The notes under the pieces are model-generated. The model searched no databases, had not been told where the DNA came from, and saw only the letters and a list, made by a program, of their open reading frames with translations. This document shows, in pieces, positions 20,639 through 31,077 of a stretch of 64,000 nucleotides of DNA. Source of the DNA: Rhineura floridana (taxonomy: Eukaryota > Chordata > Lepidosauria > Squamata > Rhineuridae); contig NC_084483.1 of assembly GCF_030035675.1 (NCBI RefSeq), positions 147,657,425 to 147,721,424 on the forward strand, written 5' to 3'. Within the stretch, counting starts at the first letter, position 1; every line of letters begins with the position of its first letter. Position numbers and translations under genes: made by a program.

Positions 20639-20698
20639 AGATAGTAGTTGCTGGATATCTTGAAGGCTGAAATATAATTTCTTTACTTTTTTCATCAG

Positions 20699-20807
20699 GA
20701 TTTGGAATGCTCTGACAGATAATTATGGTAATGTAATGCCAGTTGACTGGAAGTCTTCTCACACAAGAATACTGCACTTGCCAACGCTGAATCTTTCTGA
20801 AATGGGA
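20699..20807 (+). CDS. FEZ2: FEZ2 exon 2
   Basis: 109 bp. It joins exon 1 in mid-codon (GA|G) and encodes IWNALTDNYGNVMPVDWKSS and HTRILHLPTLNLSEMG, residues 89-125. IWNALTDNYGNVMPVDWK is a signature of FEZ proteins. Acceptor TTCATCAG, donor GTAAGT, ends in phase 0. Confidence 0.95.
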
Positions 20808-21331
20808 GTAAGTGCTGGCCTACAATACTTTCTGAGCAGCTTTCTCTTGAGCACTTAATATTATGGCACGGAACCAGAATGTTGTTGTATCGTCTGTCAA
20901 AGGAGACTTTGACATCAAATTCTCAACAGTCTGTTTCCGTCATGAGGTTTCCTCTTAAAAATCTATCTGCCAGATTCTTCTATGACTAGTAAGGAGAACT
21001 AATATATTTAAAATTTCTTTCACTGCTAACTCTTATAGTTGCAATTGGAATTTGTAATATATCCCAACCTCATTCTTTGGTTTGTCAGGGCTACTGCGTG
21101 GCAGGTTTGGAGTTCATTTGAAACAAACTGTATTTGTAATGCAATTCTGTGGATGTCTGCACAGAAGAAAGTCCCATTGAATTGCAGGACCAATGTCAGT
21201 GGGTTAGGTTTGCCTTCAGTTTAAAACGAGCACATTCTTTTTGGAAGCATTTAGAACTTTGATTCAAAGGCAATCATGGGACACATAATGCTTTTAATCC
21301 TGATTTTCTTATTCCTCTTTTTGTTATATAG

Positions 21332-21448
21332 GTTAATGACAATATGAACCTTGACTTATCAGATGATGAAGAGCTGAGAGAGCAACTAGATATGCATTCT
21401 ATTATAGTTTCCTGTATCAATGAAGAACCACTCTTCACAGCTGAGCAG
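21332..21448 (+). CDS. FEZ2: FEZ2 exon 3
   Basis: 117 bp, 39 codons, phase 0 at both ends, residues 126-164. It reads VNDNMNLDLSDDEELREQLD, then MHSIIVSCINEEPLFTAEQ. The acidic DLSDDEELREQLDMHS block is conserved in the family. Acceptor TTGTTATATAG, donor GTAAAG. Confidence 0.95.
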
Positions 21449-21876
21449 GTAAAGAATGGAAAGGCATCTATGCAGTTTTGATAACTACATCTTAGTATTA
21501 AGCCTTATCTCTCTAATGGAAGAAATAATAAATACACTTGGAGACAAACTAGTATAATAACCCATATTTTAAGCCTTATTGTTCCACTTACAGTATTATA
21601 CCGGAGCATCAAAATATTCATAGCACTCTCCAGACCTTGTCTAGTATTTTCAATAAGAAAATATGTCAAAATGAGGTTTGATCTTAAAGCTAAAAGCAAT
21701 ATGGTAAGGCATATTATAACAGAATTTCTAGCAAGGTAAACCAATAGTGAAAGACAAGTATGGCTGTCTCTTGTATTACATGGCTGCATGAATTTGCTTG
21801 TATGTGCTTGATCTGGTTGTAATAACTTGAATTTTTCAGGTTAGCAATGACTTTTTTAACCTTCATAGACATCAGA

Positions 21877-22126
21877 TGAAATCCAATTGTGCCCCTCTAC
21901 TCATCAGAAGGGCTTTTGGTCCAATGGATGCTTTTGCTAGTGAAAGAGAAGAGGAGGTGACTTTTGCCAACTCTGTTTTCTCCCATCACCTATCACCTGC
22001 ACTGTTCTGGATTATCTTCCAACTTTCTGGATCAGATTTTCATGAGGTGCAGGAGTTGCATAAGGAAAGGGAATTCGGTGGTGGTGGGGAATCCTCTGGA
22101 TCAGACGCAGTTTTGAGCTGAGGATC
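21877..22126. repeat. Possible MITE
   Basis: Outer segments ATCCAATTGTG (about 21880) and CACAATTGGAT (about 22127) are inverted repeats of 11 bases, about 240 bp apart. The 81-codon frame inside looks accidental. No clear target duplication. Confidence 0.35.
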
Positions 22127-23046
22127 ACAATTGGATTACATCCATCATCTAACTGCATTGTTTTATTAAATCTGCACCTATTCCTTAGCAACCCAGGAAT
22201 GCTATACCTATCTGTACTCTGCTTAGGTCCACATAGTAGTAGCTAATATTTAAAGAATATCTATGTAACAAGCATCATGTTTTTGTTTTGATGACTCTTA
22301 GATCTTAAATCCATATAATTCTAAGATTCAGTATTTTTTTATACGGCCCATAAGAACTGGCAGCCTTGAAATAAGGAAGAAACAAATTAATGTGAATATG
22401 GCCTCTGAGAGGTCTAGAGCTGAAGCTCTGCACTACATATGTGTGGGACTCCTTTTATGCGCATATGTATGTGGTGAACGCTATTCCAAATGTTTTTTAA
22501 TATATACCTGTTTTGGTTCTCTCTCTCTCTCAATAATCAGTCCTGGATAGTGAGGCTGTAGTTTCAGAAGTGGCACAGAAATATATTCTCTGCTCATAGT
22601 TATCTATCCACTGTAGCTGGCAGTGGGAGTCCTGTACACTTGCAGAGCTGTGACTTACAGCTTGAAAATCTTATATTAATTAAAATGTCACACTAGTAAA
22701 GTTTAAAATTCCCTTTGCATGTTTTCTGTACAACACCAGTCTAGTCCTCCAGTTAGCCTATCCAACACTTAACAGAAGAAACAAGTTTTCTCTGCCCTCC
22801 AAAAACCCATACTTGGGAAGCATGAAAGCAGGTCCTTGTCCAATAATCTCAACAAACAGGGAGGTTGGTACAGACAAAATATTCCCTCAGCTATGTTAGG
22901 CCCAGTCCACACAGGATTTCATGAATTAAAACCAGCACCTTAAATCATGCCCAAGAGCAATGCAAAACAACTGATATTGTGGTGTGTCTACCCAATTAAC
23001 AAGTAAGCTATTGCATTCCCTACCAGCTGAGACACTTTTGAACTGG

Positions 23047-26000
23047 TAGTATTATTTATTTATTTATTTATTTATTGCACTTGTACACCACCCCAGAGCT
23101 GAAGCTCTCTGGGCGGTCTACAGCAATCAAAAACATTAAAACAAATACACAATTTAAAAACATATTTTAAAAACAATTTAAAACACAATTTTAAAATTCA
23201 AAACAATATAAAAACAATTTAAAAACACATGCTAAAATGCCTGGGAGAAGAGGAAAGTCTTGACCTAGCGCCGAAAAGATAACAGTGTTGGCGCCAGGCG
23301 CACCTCGTCAATAAAATCATTCCATAATTTGGGGGCCACCACTGAGAAGGCCCTCTCCCTTGTTGCCACACTCCCAGCTTCCCGCGAAGTAGGCACCCGG
23401 AGGAGGGCCTTTGATGTTAAGCGTAGTGTACGGGTGGGTTCGTATCGGGAGAGGCGTTCCATCAGGTATTGTGGTCCCAAGCCGTGTAAGGCTTTATAGG
23501 TCAAAACCAGCACCTTGAATCGAGCTCGGAAACATACAGGCAGCCAATGCAAGCGGGCCAGAATCGGTTTTATATGTTTGGACCGTCTGGTCCCTGTTAC
23601 CAATCTGGCCGCTGCATTTTGCACAAGCTGCAGCTTTCGAAGCGTCTTGAAAGGCAGCCCCATGTAGACTGCATTGCAGTAATCTAATTTGGAGATTTCC
23701 AGAGCATGGACAACTGAAGCCAGGTTATCCCTGTCCACATAGGCACATAGTTGGGCCACCAACCAGAGTTGGTGGAAGGCATTCCGTACCACCAAGGCTA
23801 CCTGAGCCTCAAGTGACAGAGATGGTTCTAGGAGAACCCCCAAGCTACGAACCTGCTCCTTCAGGTGGAGTGCAACCCCATCCAGAACAGGTTGGACATC
23901 CACCATCTGGTCAGAAGAACCATCCACTAACAGCATCTCAGTCTTGTCTGGATTGAGCCTCAGTTTATTAGCCCTCATCCAGTCCATTGTCGCAGCCAGG
24001 CACCGGTTCAGCACATTGACAGCCTCACCTGAAGAAGATGAAAAGGAGAAATAGAGCTGTGTGTCATCAGCATACTGATGGCAACGCACTCCAAAGCTCC
24101 AGATGACCGCACCCAACGGTTTCATGTAGATGTTGAACAGCATGGAGAACAGAACTGACCTCTGTGGAACCCCATACTGGAGAGTCCAGGGTGCCGAGTA
24201 ATGTTCCCCAAGCACCACCTTCTGGAGGCGACCTGCCAAGTAGGAGCGGAACCACTGCAATGCAGTACCTCCCACTCCCAACTCAGTCAGTCTCCCCAGA
24301 AGGATACCATGGTCAATGGTATCGAAAGCCGCTGAGAGATCAAGAAGAATCAACAGAGTCACACTCCCCCTGTCTCTCTCCCGACAAAGGTCATCATACA
24401 AGGCGACCAAGGCTGTTTCTGTGCCAAAACCAGGCCTGAAACCCGACTGAAATGGATCCAGATAATCGGTCTCATCCAAGAGTGTCTGGAGCTGGCCCGC
24501 AACCACTCCTTCAAGGACCTTGCCCAGGAATGGAACATGTGCTACCGGCCTATAGTTATTAAGATTTTCTGGGTCCGAGGAGGGTCTCTTCAGGAGTGGT
24601 CTCACTACTGCCTCTTTCAGGCAGCCAGGGACCACCCCCTCTTGCAGAGAGGCATTAACAACCTCCCTGGCCCAGCCTGCTGTTCCATCCCTGCTAGCTT
24701 TTATTAGCCAAGAAGGGCAAGGATCCAGCACAGAAGTGGTTGCACAAACCTGTCCAAACACCTTGTCAACGTCCTCAAGCTGCACCAACTGAAACTCATC
24801 CAAGAAGTCGGGACAAGGCTGTGCTCTGGATACCTCGCTTGATTCACCTGCTATAACACTGGAGTCTAAGTCCTGGCGGATGCTAAAGATTTTATCCTGG
24901 AAGTGCCTAGCAAATTCATTACAGCGGGCCTCAGATGGTTCTACCTTGTCCCTGGGGCCAGAGTGTAATAGCCCTCGGACAATTCTGAAGAGCTCCGCTG
25001 GGCGGCAGAGTGATGATTCGATAGTGGCAGCAAAATATTGTTTTTTTGCTGCCCTTACTGCCCCTAAATACAGCTTACCATAGGCACTTACCAGTGTATA
25101 ATTGCATCCACTAGGAGTTCGTCTCCATCTGCACTCAAGCTGTCTCCTATATTGTTTCATCGCTCTCAGCATTGGGGTATACCATGGAACCATACAAGCT
25201 CTACACAGGAGAGGGCGCTCAGGAGCAATCATGTCAACATCCCGGGTCATTTCTATATTCCACAGTTCAACCAGGGTTTCAACAGGAGCGCCAGCCCGAT
25301 CAGCCGGAAAACTCCCCAGAGCCCTTTGGAAACCATCCGGATCCATTAGTCTCTGCGGGCGGACCAACTTAATAGATCCCCCATGCTTGCATAGGGGAAA
25401 AGCCGATGTGAGTCTAAACTTCAACAAGCAGTGATCTGTCCATGACAGAGGGACTGATGTAAGGGCCCCCACATTCAGATCACCAACTCCATGTCCAGAT
25501 GCAAAAACCAGATCTAGAGTATGTCCTGCTACATGTGTTGGGCCAATGGCATATTGGGACAGTCCCATGGTTGTCATGGAGACCATGAAATCCTGAGCCG
25601 CCCCGGATAAGGTGACCTCAGGATGGATGTTGACATCCCCCAGAACCAACAGTCTGGGGGATCTCAACAGTACACCCGAGACCACCTCCATCAGCTCAGC
25701 TAGGGAGTCTGTTGGGCAGCGGGGTGGGCGGTACACCAACAGAATCCCCAGTCTGTCCTGCTGACCCAACACAAGGTGCAAACACTCCAGACTAGTAGTC
25801 ACATGGACAGGGTGCTTGCAGAGGGAGATGGAGGTCCTATAGACCACAGCAACCCCCCCTCCCCGCCACTCAGGTCTGCCCTGGTGCTGGACCAGGTACC
25901 CTGGTGGACATAGCTGGGAGAGACTGACTTCCCCCTGCTCACCCACCCAGGTCTCGGTTATACATGCCAGATCGGCTGCCTCATCCACAATTAAATCATG

Positions 26001-26220
26001 AATGAGGGAGATCTTATTATGCACTGATCTGGCATTTAGCAGCAACATCCGGAGGCCTGAGAGCTGGCTGATAGGGCAACCGACAAACCTGCGGGTGTGG
26101 GGAGGACCGGAACAAGGCACAGCCATTAACTGCCTGGACCACGTTCCCCTTACCTGGCAAGTCCTCCTCACAACGTATAAAAGTCGGCTCCTGGCATAGA
26201 ATAACTGCAACTAACAATCT
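23047..26220 (-). mobile_element. L2-like LINE, nearly complete
   Basis: Minus-strand non-LTR retrotransposon. The 3' end is at 23047-23076 with an ATTT tandem tail, and the 3' UTR lies at 23077-23264 (contains CCCAGAGCTGAAGCTCTCTGG). One long open frame follows. The 5' boundary near 26220 is where similarity to a LINE ends; no ORF1 is seen, so it may be 5' truncated. It lies antisense to FEZ2. Confidence 0.85.
23265..26210 (-). CDS. L2-like ORF2: endonuclease and reverse transcriptase
   Basis: An open frame of 981 codons without a stop. It would nick target DNA and copy the element's own RNA. An APE-type endonuclease begins near residue 55 (LLLNARSVHNK), with GDVNIH and the SWTDH catalytic region. 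The reverse transcriptase follows from about residue 530 (NNYRPVAHVPFLGK, LLDLSAAFDTIDH, and QYADDTQLY near residue 711). The C-terminus has the L2 tail LQLVQNAAARLVTGT ... LHWLPV. One conserved RT turn reads GVPQRSVLF where GVPQGSVLS is usual, so the copy may be catalytically impaired. L2 is the best clade fit; another CR1-superfamily clade is possible. Confidence 0.85.
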   Translation of the reverse strand: MQLFYARSRLLYVVRRTCQVRGTWSRQLMAVPCSGPPHTRRFVGCPISQLSGLRMLLLNARSVHNKISLIHDLIVDEAADLACITETWVGEQGEVSLSQLCPPGYLVQHQGRPEWRGGGVAVVYRTSISLCKHPVHVTTSLECLHLVLGQQDRLGILLVYRPPRCPTDSLAELMEVVSGVLLRSPRLLVLGDVNIHPEVTLSGAAQDFMVSMTTMGLSQYAIGPTHVAGHTLDLVFASGHGVGDLNVGALTSVPLSWTDHCLLKFRLTSAFPLCKHGGSIKLVRPQRLMDPDGFQRALGSFPADRAGAPVETLVELWNIEMTRDVDMIAPERPLLCRACMVPWYTPMLRAMKQYRRQLECRWRRTPSGCNYTLVSAYGKLYLGAVRAAKKQYFAATIESSLCRPAELFRIVRGLLHSGPRDKVEPSEARCNEFARHFQDKIFSIRQDLDSSVIAGESSEVSRAQPCPDFLDEFQLVQLEDVDKVFGQVCATTSVLDPCPSWLIKASRDGTAGWAREVVNASLQEGVVPGCLKEAVVRPLLKRPSSDPENLNNYRPVAHVPFLGKVLEGVVAGQLQTLLDETDYLDPFQSGFRPGFGTETALVALYDDLCRERDRGSVTLLILLDLSAAFDTIDHGILLGRLTELGVGGTALQWFRSYLAGRLQKVVLGEHYSAPWTLQYGVPQRSVLFSMLFNIYMKPLGAVIWSFGVRCHQYADDTQLYFSFSSSSGEAVNVLNRCLAATMDWMRANKLRLNPDKTEMLLVDGSSDQMVDVQPVLDGVALHLKEQVRSLGVLLEPSLSLEAQVALVVRNAFHQLWLVAQLCAYVDRDNLASVVHALEISKLDYCNAVYMGLPFKTLRKLQLVQNAAARLVTGTRRSKHIKPILARLHWLPVCFRARFKVLVLTYKALHGLGPQYLMERLSRYEPTRTLRLTSKALLRVPTSREAGSVATRERAFSVVAPKLWNDFIDEVRLAPTLLSFRR

Positions 26221-26420
26221 ACAAAATTAAGAGATGGGTGATGGAAGCAAGCATGTGCTTCCTATCTGTATATAAAAAACGTTTGTTATCCTATTGTAAT
26301 TTTGTTTGGATTTATGAGAATGCTTATTTCTAATCACAAGGCACAAATCAAATTTCAGAAGGTTTGCCTCATATAGCAATGCTTGATCTTCCACAAGTGT
26401 GTGTATTTTTATTTTAAAAG

Positions 26421-26565
26421 GTGATTGAAGAAATAGAGGAAATGATGCAGGAATCTCCAGATCCAGATGATGATGAAACACCAACCCAGTCAGATCGTCT
26501 GTCCATCCTGTCCCAGGAAATTCAAACACTTAAGAGATCTAGCACAAACCACAATTATGAAGAGC
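26421..26565 (+). CDS. FEZ2: FEZ2 exon 4
   Basis: 145 bp, residues 165-212. It reads VIEEIEEMMQESPDPDDDE and TPTQSDRLSILSQEIQTLKR. Starts the helical C-terminal half; the acidic PDPDDDE stretch is conserved. Acceptor TTTTAAAAG, donor GTAAGG, splitting an Arg codon (C|GA) shared with exon 5. Confidence 0.95.
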
Positions 26566-29149
26566 GTAAGGAATACTTCTGTTGTATTATAAAGCCACGA
26601 GAGTGGCTGTATACTATAGCCAGCGTGGAGTTTTCACATTCCACAATATTAAATTGAAAATACCCCCCTTCCCATTCTGATGCTTCCCATAAGCTCATTT
26701 GAAAACAAAACCTTACAAAACTTATAGTCCTGAACTCAGAAACGCTTGCTTAACAACCCTCTCAATTTTCATGGCGATAAACACAACAGAGAGAATTGAG
26801 ACTTCAAAGTCTAAAAAGAGGGGAAAAAACCAGATTCCTTTTGGACTTTTTTCTGTCAGAATTCTCATAATCTGTTGAAATTCATTAAAAAAACAGCCGT
26901 GTTCACAGAGTACCTGTAATCCTGATACTGACCTTGCCCCATACTGTAACCTGTGTAGCTTGGTAACGTGCCTCTGAGCATATGGTGAGAGGTGACAATA
27001 CCTACAATCAGCCAAAATAATAGAAAGAAGACATGTGCTGTGCTGACCTTGTTTTAGCAGGGAGGAAGCAACATTATTAAGACAATTGATACAGTTCAGA
27101 TAGTCACTTTAAATGTGTCTGATTTACTTTGCAATTTTAGTGAAGTTTCCTATAGTAAATCATTTTCTTTTGTTTCTATTTCTGTGAATATGTGAAGTAC
27201 AAGCAACACTTTGCAGAATTCACGCTAACAGAAACTCCAAAAACAATTGTGGAATAATGGCAGTGGACATCAGGAGCGTCTCAGTTTGCACAAGATCAAA
27301 CAGTGGGAGGTGAAATATATTCTAGCAAAATGCTGGGTGTGCTCTATGTTTTTAATTGACCCTGCCCACCTTACCTTAAATGAAGTGGTTTAAACAGCAG
27401 GCTGAAAACATGCATCTTGGGCAGGCTAAGTTTGTTTTTTCCAACAGCTAGAGTCATTGCTTAAGTAGCAACATATTGTAATCCATCTTGATTTTACATC
27501 AAACTGGAGTTTCAGATTCAACTGTTAATGCACCCAAAATAGAAATAGAACATAACCTCCAGTTTGAAACACAAAAGGCTGTCTTCACCATCATATTACA
27601 TTGACCAATAAAAAGGCTTTGAAATTAATAAAAATACATTTGACACAGGTTTCTAGGATGAATAATGAGGGAAATAAAATTTTCTAGATTAGATTCTCTG
27701 TAGAAACATTAGTAACACAGGAAAGAAGCAAAGTAAGAAGAACCCCAACAAACATACAAAAATGTCATTCTCCATCTTTGGAGATGGCAGGTGTTGCCAC
27801 CACTCACCATATGCTCAGAGGCACATGTTACCAAATTCTTCCAAGCTACACAGGAAGTGGATTGGACTATGAAAGACCAACCGAAATTGAGTTTGCTTTT
27901 TGACAAGTTTGTAGGGCAGTACAATATCTCAGAGAGGAGGTCAGGTCTCCTGATCCCCTGGTGCATTCACTATAGCTGCCCAATTTCCCTGCTTTTTAAA
28001 GTTTGAAAGAAATATCTGTTGGCTATAGGCATGTTCTTAAACCACAAGGTTTTTTGCCGATTAGTGAATCTTGTACTTCGTTTTCTCTTACACACTGTTC
28101 AGTGCTTAAAAGAAAATTTCATTTCTGTGCACAAAACCTTTGTTAGAATTTTATTTAGATGCCTTCATTGTATGCTAGTTATTTCTCATTTATCCGCAGA
28201 GATCAGGACATGAAAAGCTAAGCTGTATATTAGAGACAGGAGAAACCAAGCTGTACTTCCTTATTTGTCAAATAGAACATTTTCCAGAATGTTTTCCTAG
28301 ATTTTGTCAGCATTCTTCTTGCTTTTTTGGAATGTACCTGCTTTTGGAATACTTTGCAGTGAACTGGAATTCTTGCTAGACTTGTAAAGAGACCTGCAGG
28401 CTCCATAGCACTACAGTGGCACCTTCAGATAAGAGGGCTTTGTCTGTGAAGCTACTGTCTGTATGGCATGGATCTGCCAGTGAATATAAAAATATTATAA
28501 GGAAATTTACTGAAGCAAATACCAGTGTATTTAATATATAGAGAAGTTTGCCTCGTATACCAAAAAGAGACTGAGAAGCTGTGATTTTTTCCAAAAATAT
28601 TTTTCCAGTTTGGAATAAAGAGCTTAATTATTTGGGTTCAGTTTACAGTATTCTATTATTGTTCTCTTGGTGGTTCTGCTACTATGTTGTCCAAAGACAA
28701 GGCAGCTGAGAGTGGATGCAAATTATATTAGATTATATATATGTCTGTAATCCTCTGAGAAACAGCCAGTCCACAGTCTTGAGGAACTATAGTCATCAAG
28801 AAGAACTAAAATGTTTTTTGTGCCCCATGCTGCTGTGGGGGTTTCTCTGTCTATAAGAAAGTGAGTAGAACTGGTGTACATGTTCTCCTTAAAATTGCTG
28901 GCTCTTCTTTAAACTAGAATTGTAATCTTCTGGCCAATAGTCAAATGATGGGAATTGAAGTTCAACATCTGGAGGGCCACAGGTTGTCCACCCCTGATAT
29001 CATATGTGAAGTGAGTAGCAGGAGAGTGTATCATCATTACACAGAATGGGCAGCCGGTACCTTAGCTGGTGTATTTGGAACTGGAGTTATGCGCTTTTGA
29101 TATACATTATTTCACACAACATAACTTTTTATTCTGGTTTTGAAAACAG
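26566..29149 (+). other. FEZ2: FEZ2 intron 4
   Basis: Holds copy A of the long-inverted-repeat element and a hAT-like fragment at 28935-28998 (TTCAACATCTGGAGGGCCAC). 26566-26950 and 28070-28930 have nothing else recognisable. Confidence 0.85.
26951..28068 (-). mobile_element. Long-TIR element, copy A (left end lost)
   Basis: The right terminal repeat is complete (27787-28068, 282 bp, ending TTGCCGATTAGTGAA). Only the inner ~60 bp of the left repeat remain (26951-27011, CCTGTGTAGCTTGGTAACG). The core (about 775 bp) contains AACTCCAAAAACAATTGTGG and CAATAAAAAGGCTTTGAAAT and has no long open frame. It has the same orientation as copy C and the opposite of copy B. Family unknown. Confidence 0.75.
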
Positions 29150-29418
29150 GAGTGAAAAAATTATCCGTTACGGAATTAAATGATTTGTTAGAAGAGATTG
29201 AGACAGCCATCAAAGACTACTCTGAGGAGCTAGTCCAGCAGCTGGCACTACGAGATGAACTGGAATTTGAGAAGGAAGTGAAGAACAGCTTCATTTCTGC
29301 CCTTATTGAAGTACAAAACAAGCAAAGAGAACAGAAGGAAATGACAAAGAAGAAAAAGAAGATGAAAAATGGCAGTCCTCAGAATAGCAAGCAAGAAAGA
29401 GGCCATATGCCTGGAACA
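29150..29418 (+). CDS. FEZ2: FEZ2 exon 5 (coiled-coil exon)
   Basis: 269 bp, residues 213-302. It encodes VKKLSVTELNDLLEEIETA, DYSEELVQQLALRDELEFEK and a lysine-rich run (MTKKKKKMKNG). This is the conserved coiled-coil part of FEZ proteins, implicated in dimerisation and cargo and kinesin binding. Acceptor TTTTGAAAACAG, donor ACA|GTAAGA. The exon length is not a multiple of three, so skipping it would shift the frame. It sits between two oppositely oriented copies of the long-TIR element. Confidence 0.95.
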
Positions 29419-29518
29419 GTAAGAAACCTGTCTTTGTGTCTGCCTATATGAAAGCACATTTAGAATTTTAACTCTAGATAACTTTCTCTCTACATCTTAC
29501 TTTTTAATGTAGAATTAA

Positions 29519-31077
29519 TTCACTAATAGGCAAAAAAACTTACGGTTTAAGAATGTACCTATGGACTGCCTTCAAGTCGATTCTGACTTATGGCGACCCT
29601 ATGAATAGGATTTTCATGGTAAGTGGTATTGCCTTCCTCTGAGGCTGAGAGGCAGCGACTGGCCCAAGGTCACCCAGTGAGCTTCATGGCTGTTTGGGGA
29701 TTTGAACCCTGGTCTCCCAGGTTGTAGTCCAGCACCTTAACCACCATACCACACTGGCTGTCAATGTACCTATAGCCAACAGATATTTCTATCAAACTTT
29801 AAAAAGCAGGGGAATTAGGCAGCTATAGTGAATGCACCAGGGGAGCAGGAGACTTGACCTCTCTGAGATATTGTAATGCCCTACAAATTTGGAAAAATGC
29901 AAACACAATTTGGGGTGGTCTTTCACAGTCCAATCCACTTCCTGTGTAGCTTGGAAGAATTTGGTAACATGTGCCTCTGAGCATATGGTGAGTGGTGGCA
30001 ACACCTGCCATCTCCAAAGATGGAGAATTACATTTTTGTATGTTTGTTGGGGTTCTTCTTACTTTGCTTCTTTCCTGTGTTACTAATGTTTCTACAGAGA
30101 ATCTAATCTAGAAAATTTTATTTCCCTCATTATTCATCCTAGAAACCTGTGTCAAATGTATTTTTATTAATTTCAAAGCCTTTTTATTGGTCAATGTAAT
30201 ATGATGAAGACAGCCTTTTGTGTTTCAAATTGGAGGTTATGTTCTATTTCTGTTTTGGGTGCATTAACAGTTGAATCTGAAACTCCAGTTTGATGTAAAA
30301 TCAAGATGGATTACAATATGTTGCTACTTAAGCAATGACTCTAGCTGTTGGAAAAAACAAACTTAGCCTGCCCAAGATGCATGTTTTCAGCCTGCTATGC
30401 TTAAACTACTCAAGGAAAGGTGGGCATGGTCAATTTAAAAATAGAGCACACCTAGAATTTGCTAGAATATATTTCACCTCCCACTGTTTGATCTTGTGCA
30501 AACTGAGACACTCCTCATGTCCGTTGGAAGCTATTCTGCAGAACACTTAGTGCCATTATTCCACAATTGTTTTTGGAGCTTTTTTTAGTGTTGCAAAGTG
30601 TTGCTGTAGTTCACATATTCACAGAAACAGAAGCAAAAGAGAATGATTTACTATAGAAAACTTTACTAAAATTGAAAAGTAAATCAAACATATTTAAAGT
30701 GACTATCTGAACGATATCAACTGTTTTAATATAGTTGCTTCCTCCCTGCTAAAACAAGATCAGCACATGTCTTGTTTCTGTTATTTGGGCTGATTGCAGG
30801 TGTTGCCATCACTCACCATATGCTCAGAGGCACGTTACCAAGTTCTTCCAAGCTACACAGGAAGTGGATTGGACTGTAAAAGACCAACCCAAATGGTGTT
30901 TGCATTTTGACAAATTTGTAGGGCAGTACAATATCTCAGAGAGGAGGTCAGGTTTCCTGCTCCCCTGGTGCATTCGCTATAGCTGCCTCATTTCCCTACT
31001 TTTTGAAGTTTGATAGAAATATCTGTTGGCTATAGGTACATTCTTAAACTGCAAGGGTTTTTTTGCCTATTAGTGAA
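29519..31077 (+). mobile_element. Long-TIR element, copy B (complete, with nested SINE)
   Basis: Starts TTCACTAATAGGCAAAAAAA and ends TTTTTTTGCCTATTAGTGAA. Terminal inverted repeats: 29519-30008 (about 280 bp once the SINE is removed) and 30796-31077 (282 bp). The inner limits are GGCAACACCTGC and GCAGGTGTTGCC. The ~790-bp core is the reverse complement of the core of copies A and C. Neither core nor arms encode a transposase. It looks like a non-autonomous foldback-type DNA element of a family I do not recognise. Confidence 0.8.
29563..29762 (-). mobile_element. MIR-like tRNA-derived SINE with target duplication
   Basis: On the minus strand: a tRNA head (reverse of GGGGATTTGAACCCTGGTCTC, a B-box region), then GGTGACCTTGGGCCAGTCGC and the 3' body CATAAGTCAGAATCGACTTG. 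It is flanked by AATGTACCTAT at 29552-29562 and 29763-29773. It inserted into the left arm of long-TIR copy B. Confidence 0.88.

Larger units (their letters stand above)
18210..20698 (+). other. FEZ2: FEZ2 intron 1
   Basis: Bounded by GTGAGT and TTTTTTCATCAG. It holds two palindromic dispersed repeats, a MITE-like repeat nested with a Tigger-like MITE, and one small inverted-repeat element, all listed separately. Confidence 0.85.
21449..26420 (+). other. FEZ2: FEZ2 intron 3, with an L2-like LINE
   Basis: Bounded by GTAAAG and TTTTAAAAG. It holds a possible MITE (21877-22126) and the large antisense L2-like element. 22130-23040 has a CT run at 22516-22530 and otherwise nothing recognisable. 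Confidence 0.85.

Noticed and set aside
21876-22121. 81-codon frame in FEZ2 intron 3 as an extra exon
   Set aside because: Exons 3 and 4 join in phase as in FEZ2 without it; it lies in a possible MITE and has no family match.
24164-24439. Plus-strand frames opposite the L2-like ORF
   Set aside because: Shadows of the 981-codon minus-strand frame.
27709-27966. 85-codon frame in long-TIR copy A, also seen in copy B
   Set aside because: It recurs only because the repeat recurs. It spans the arm-core boundary, has no known motif and is broken in copy C.
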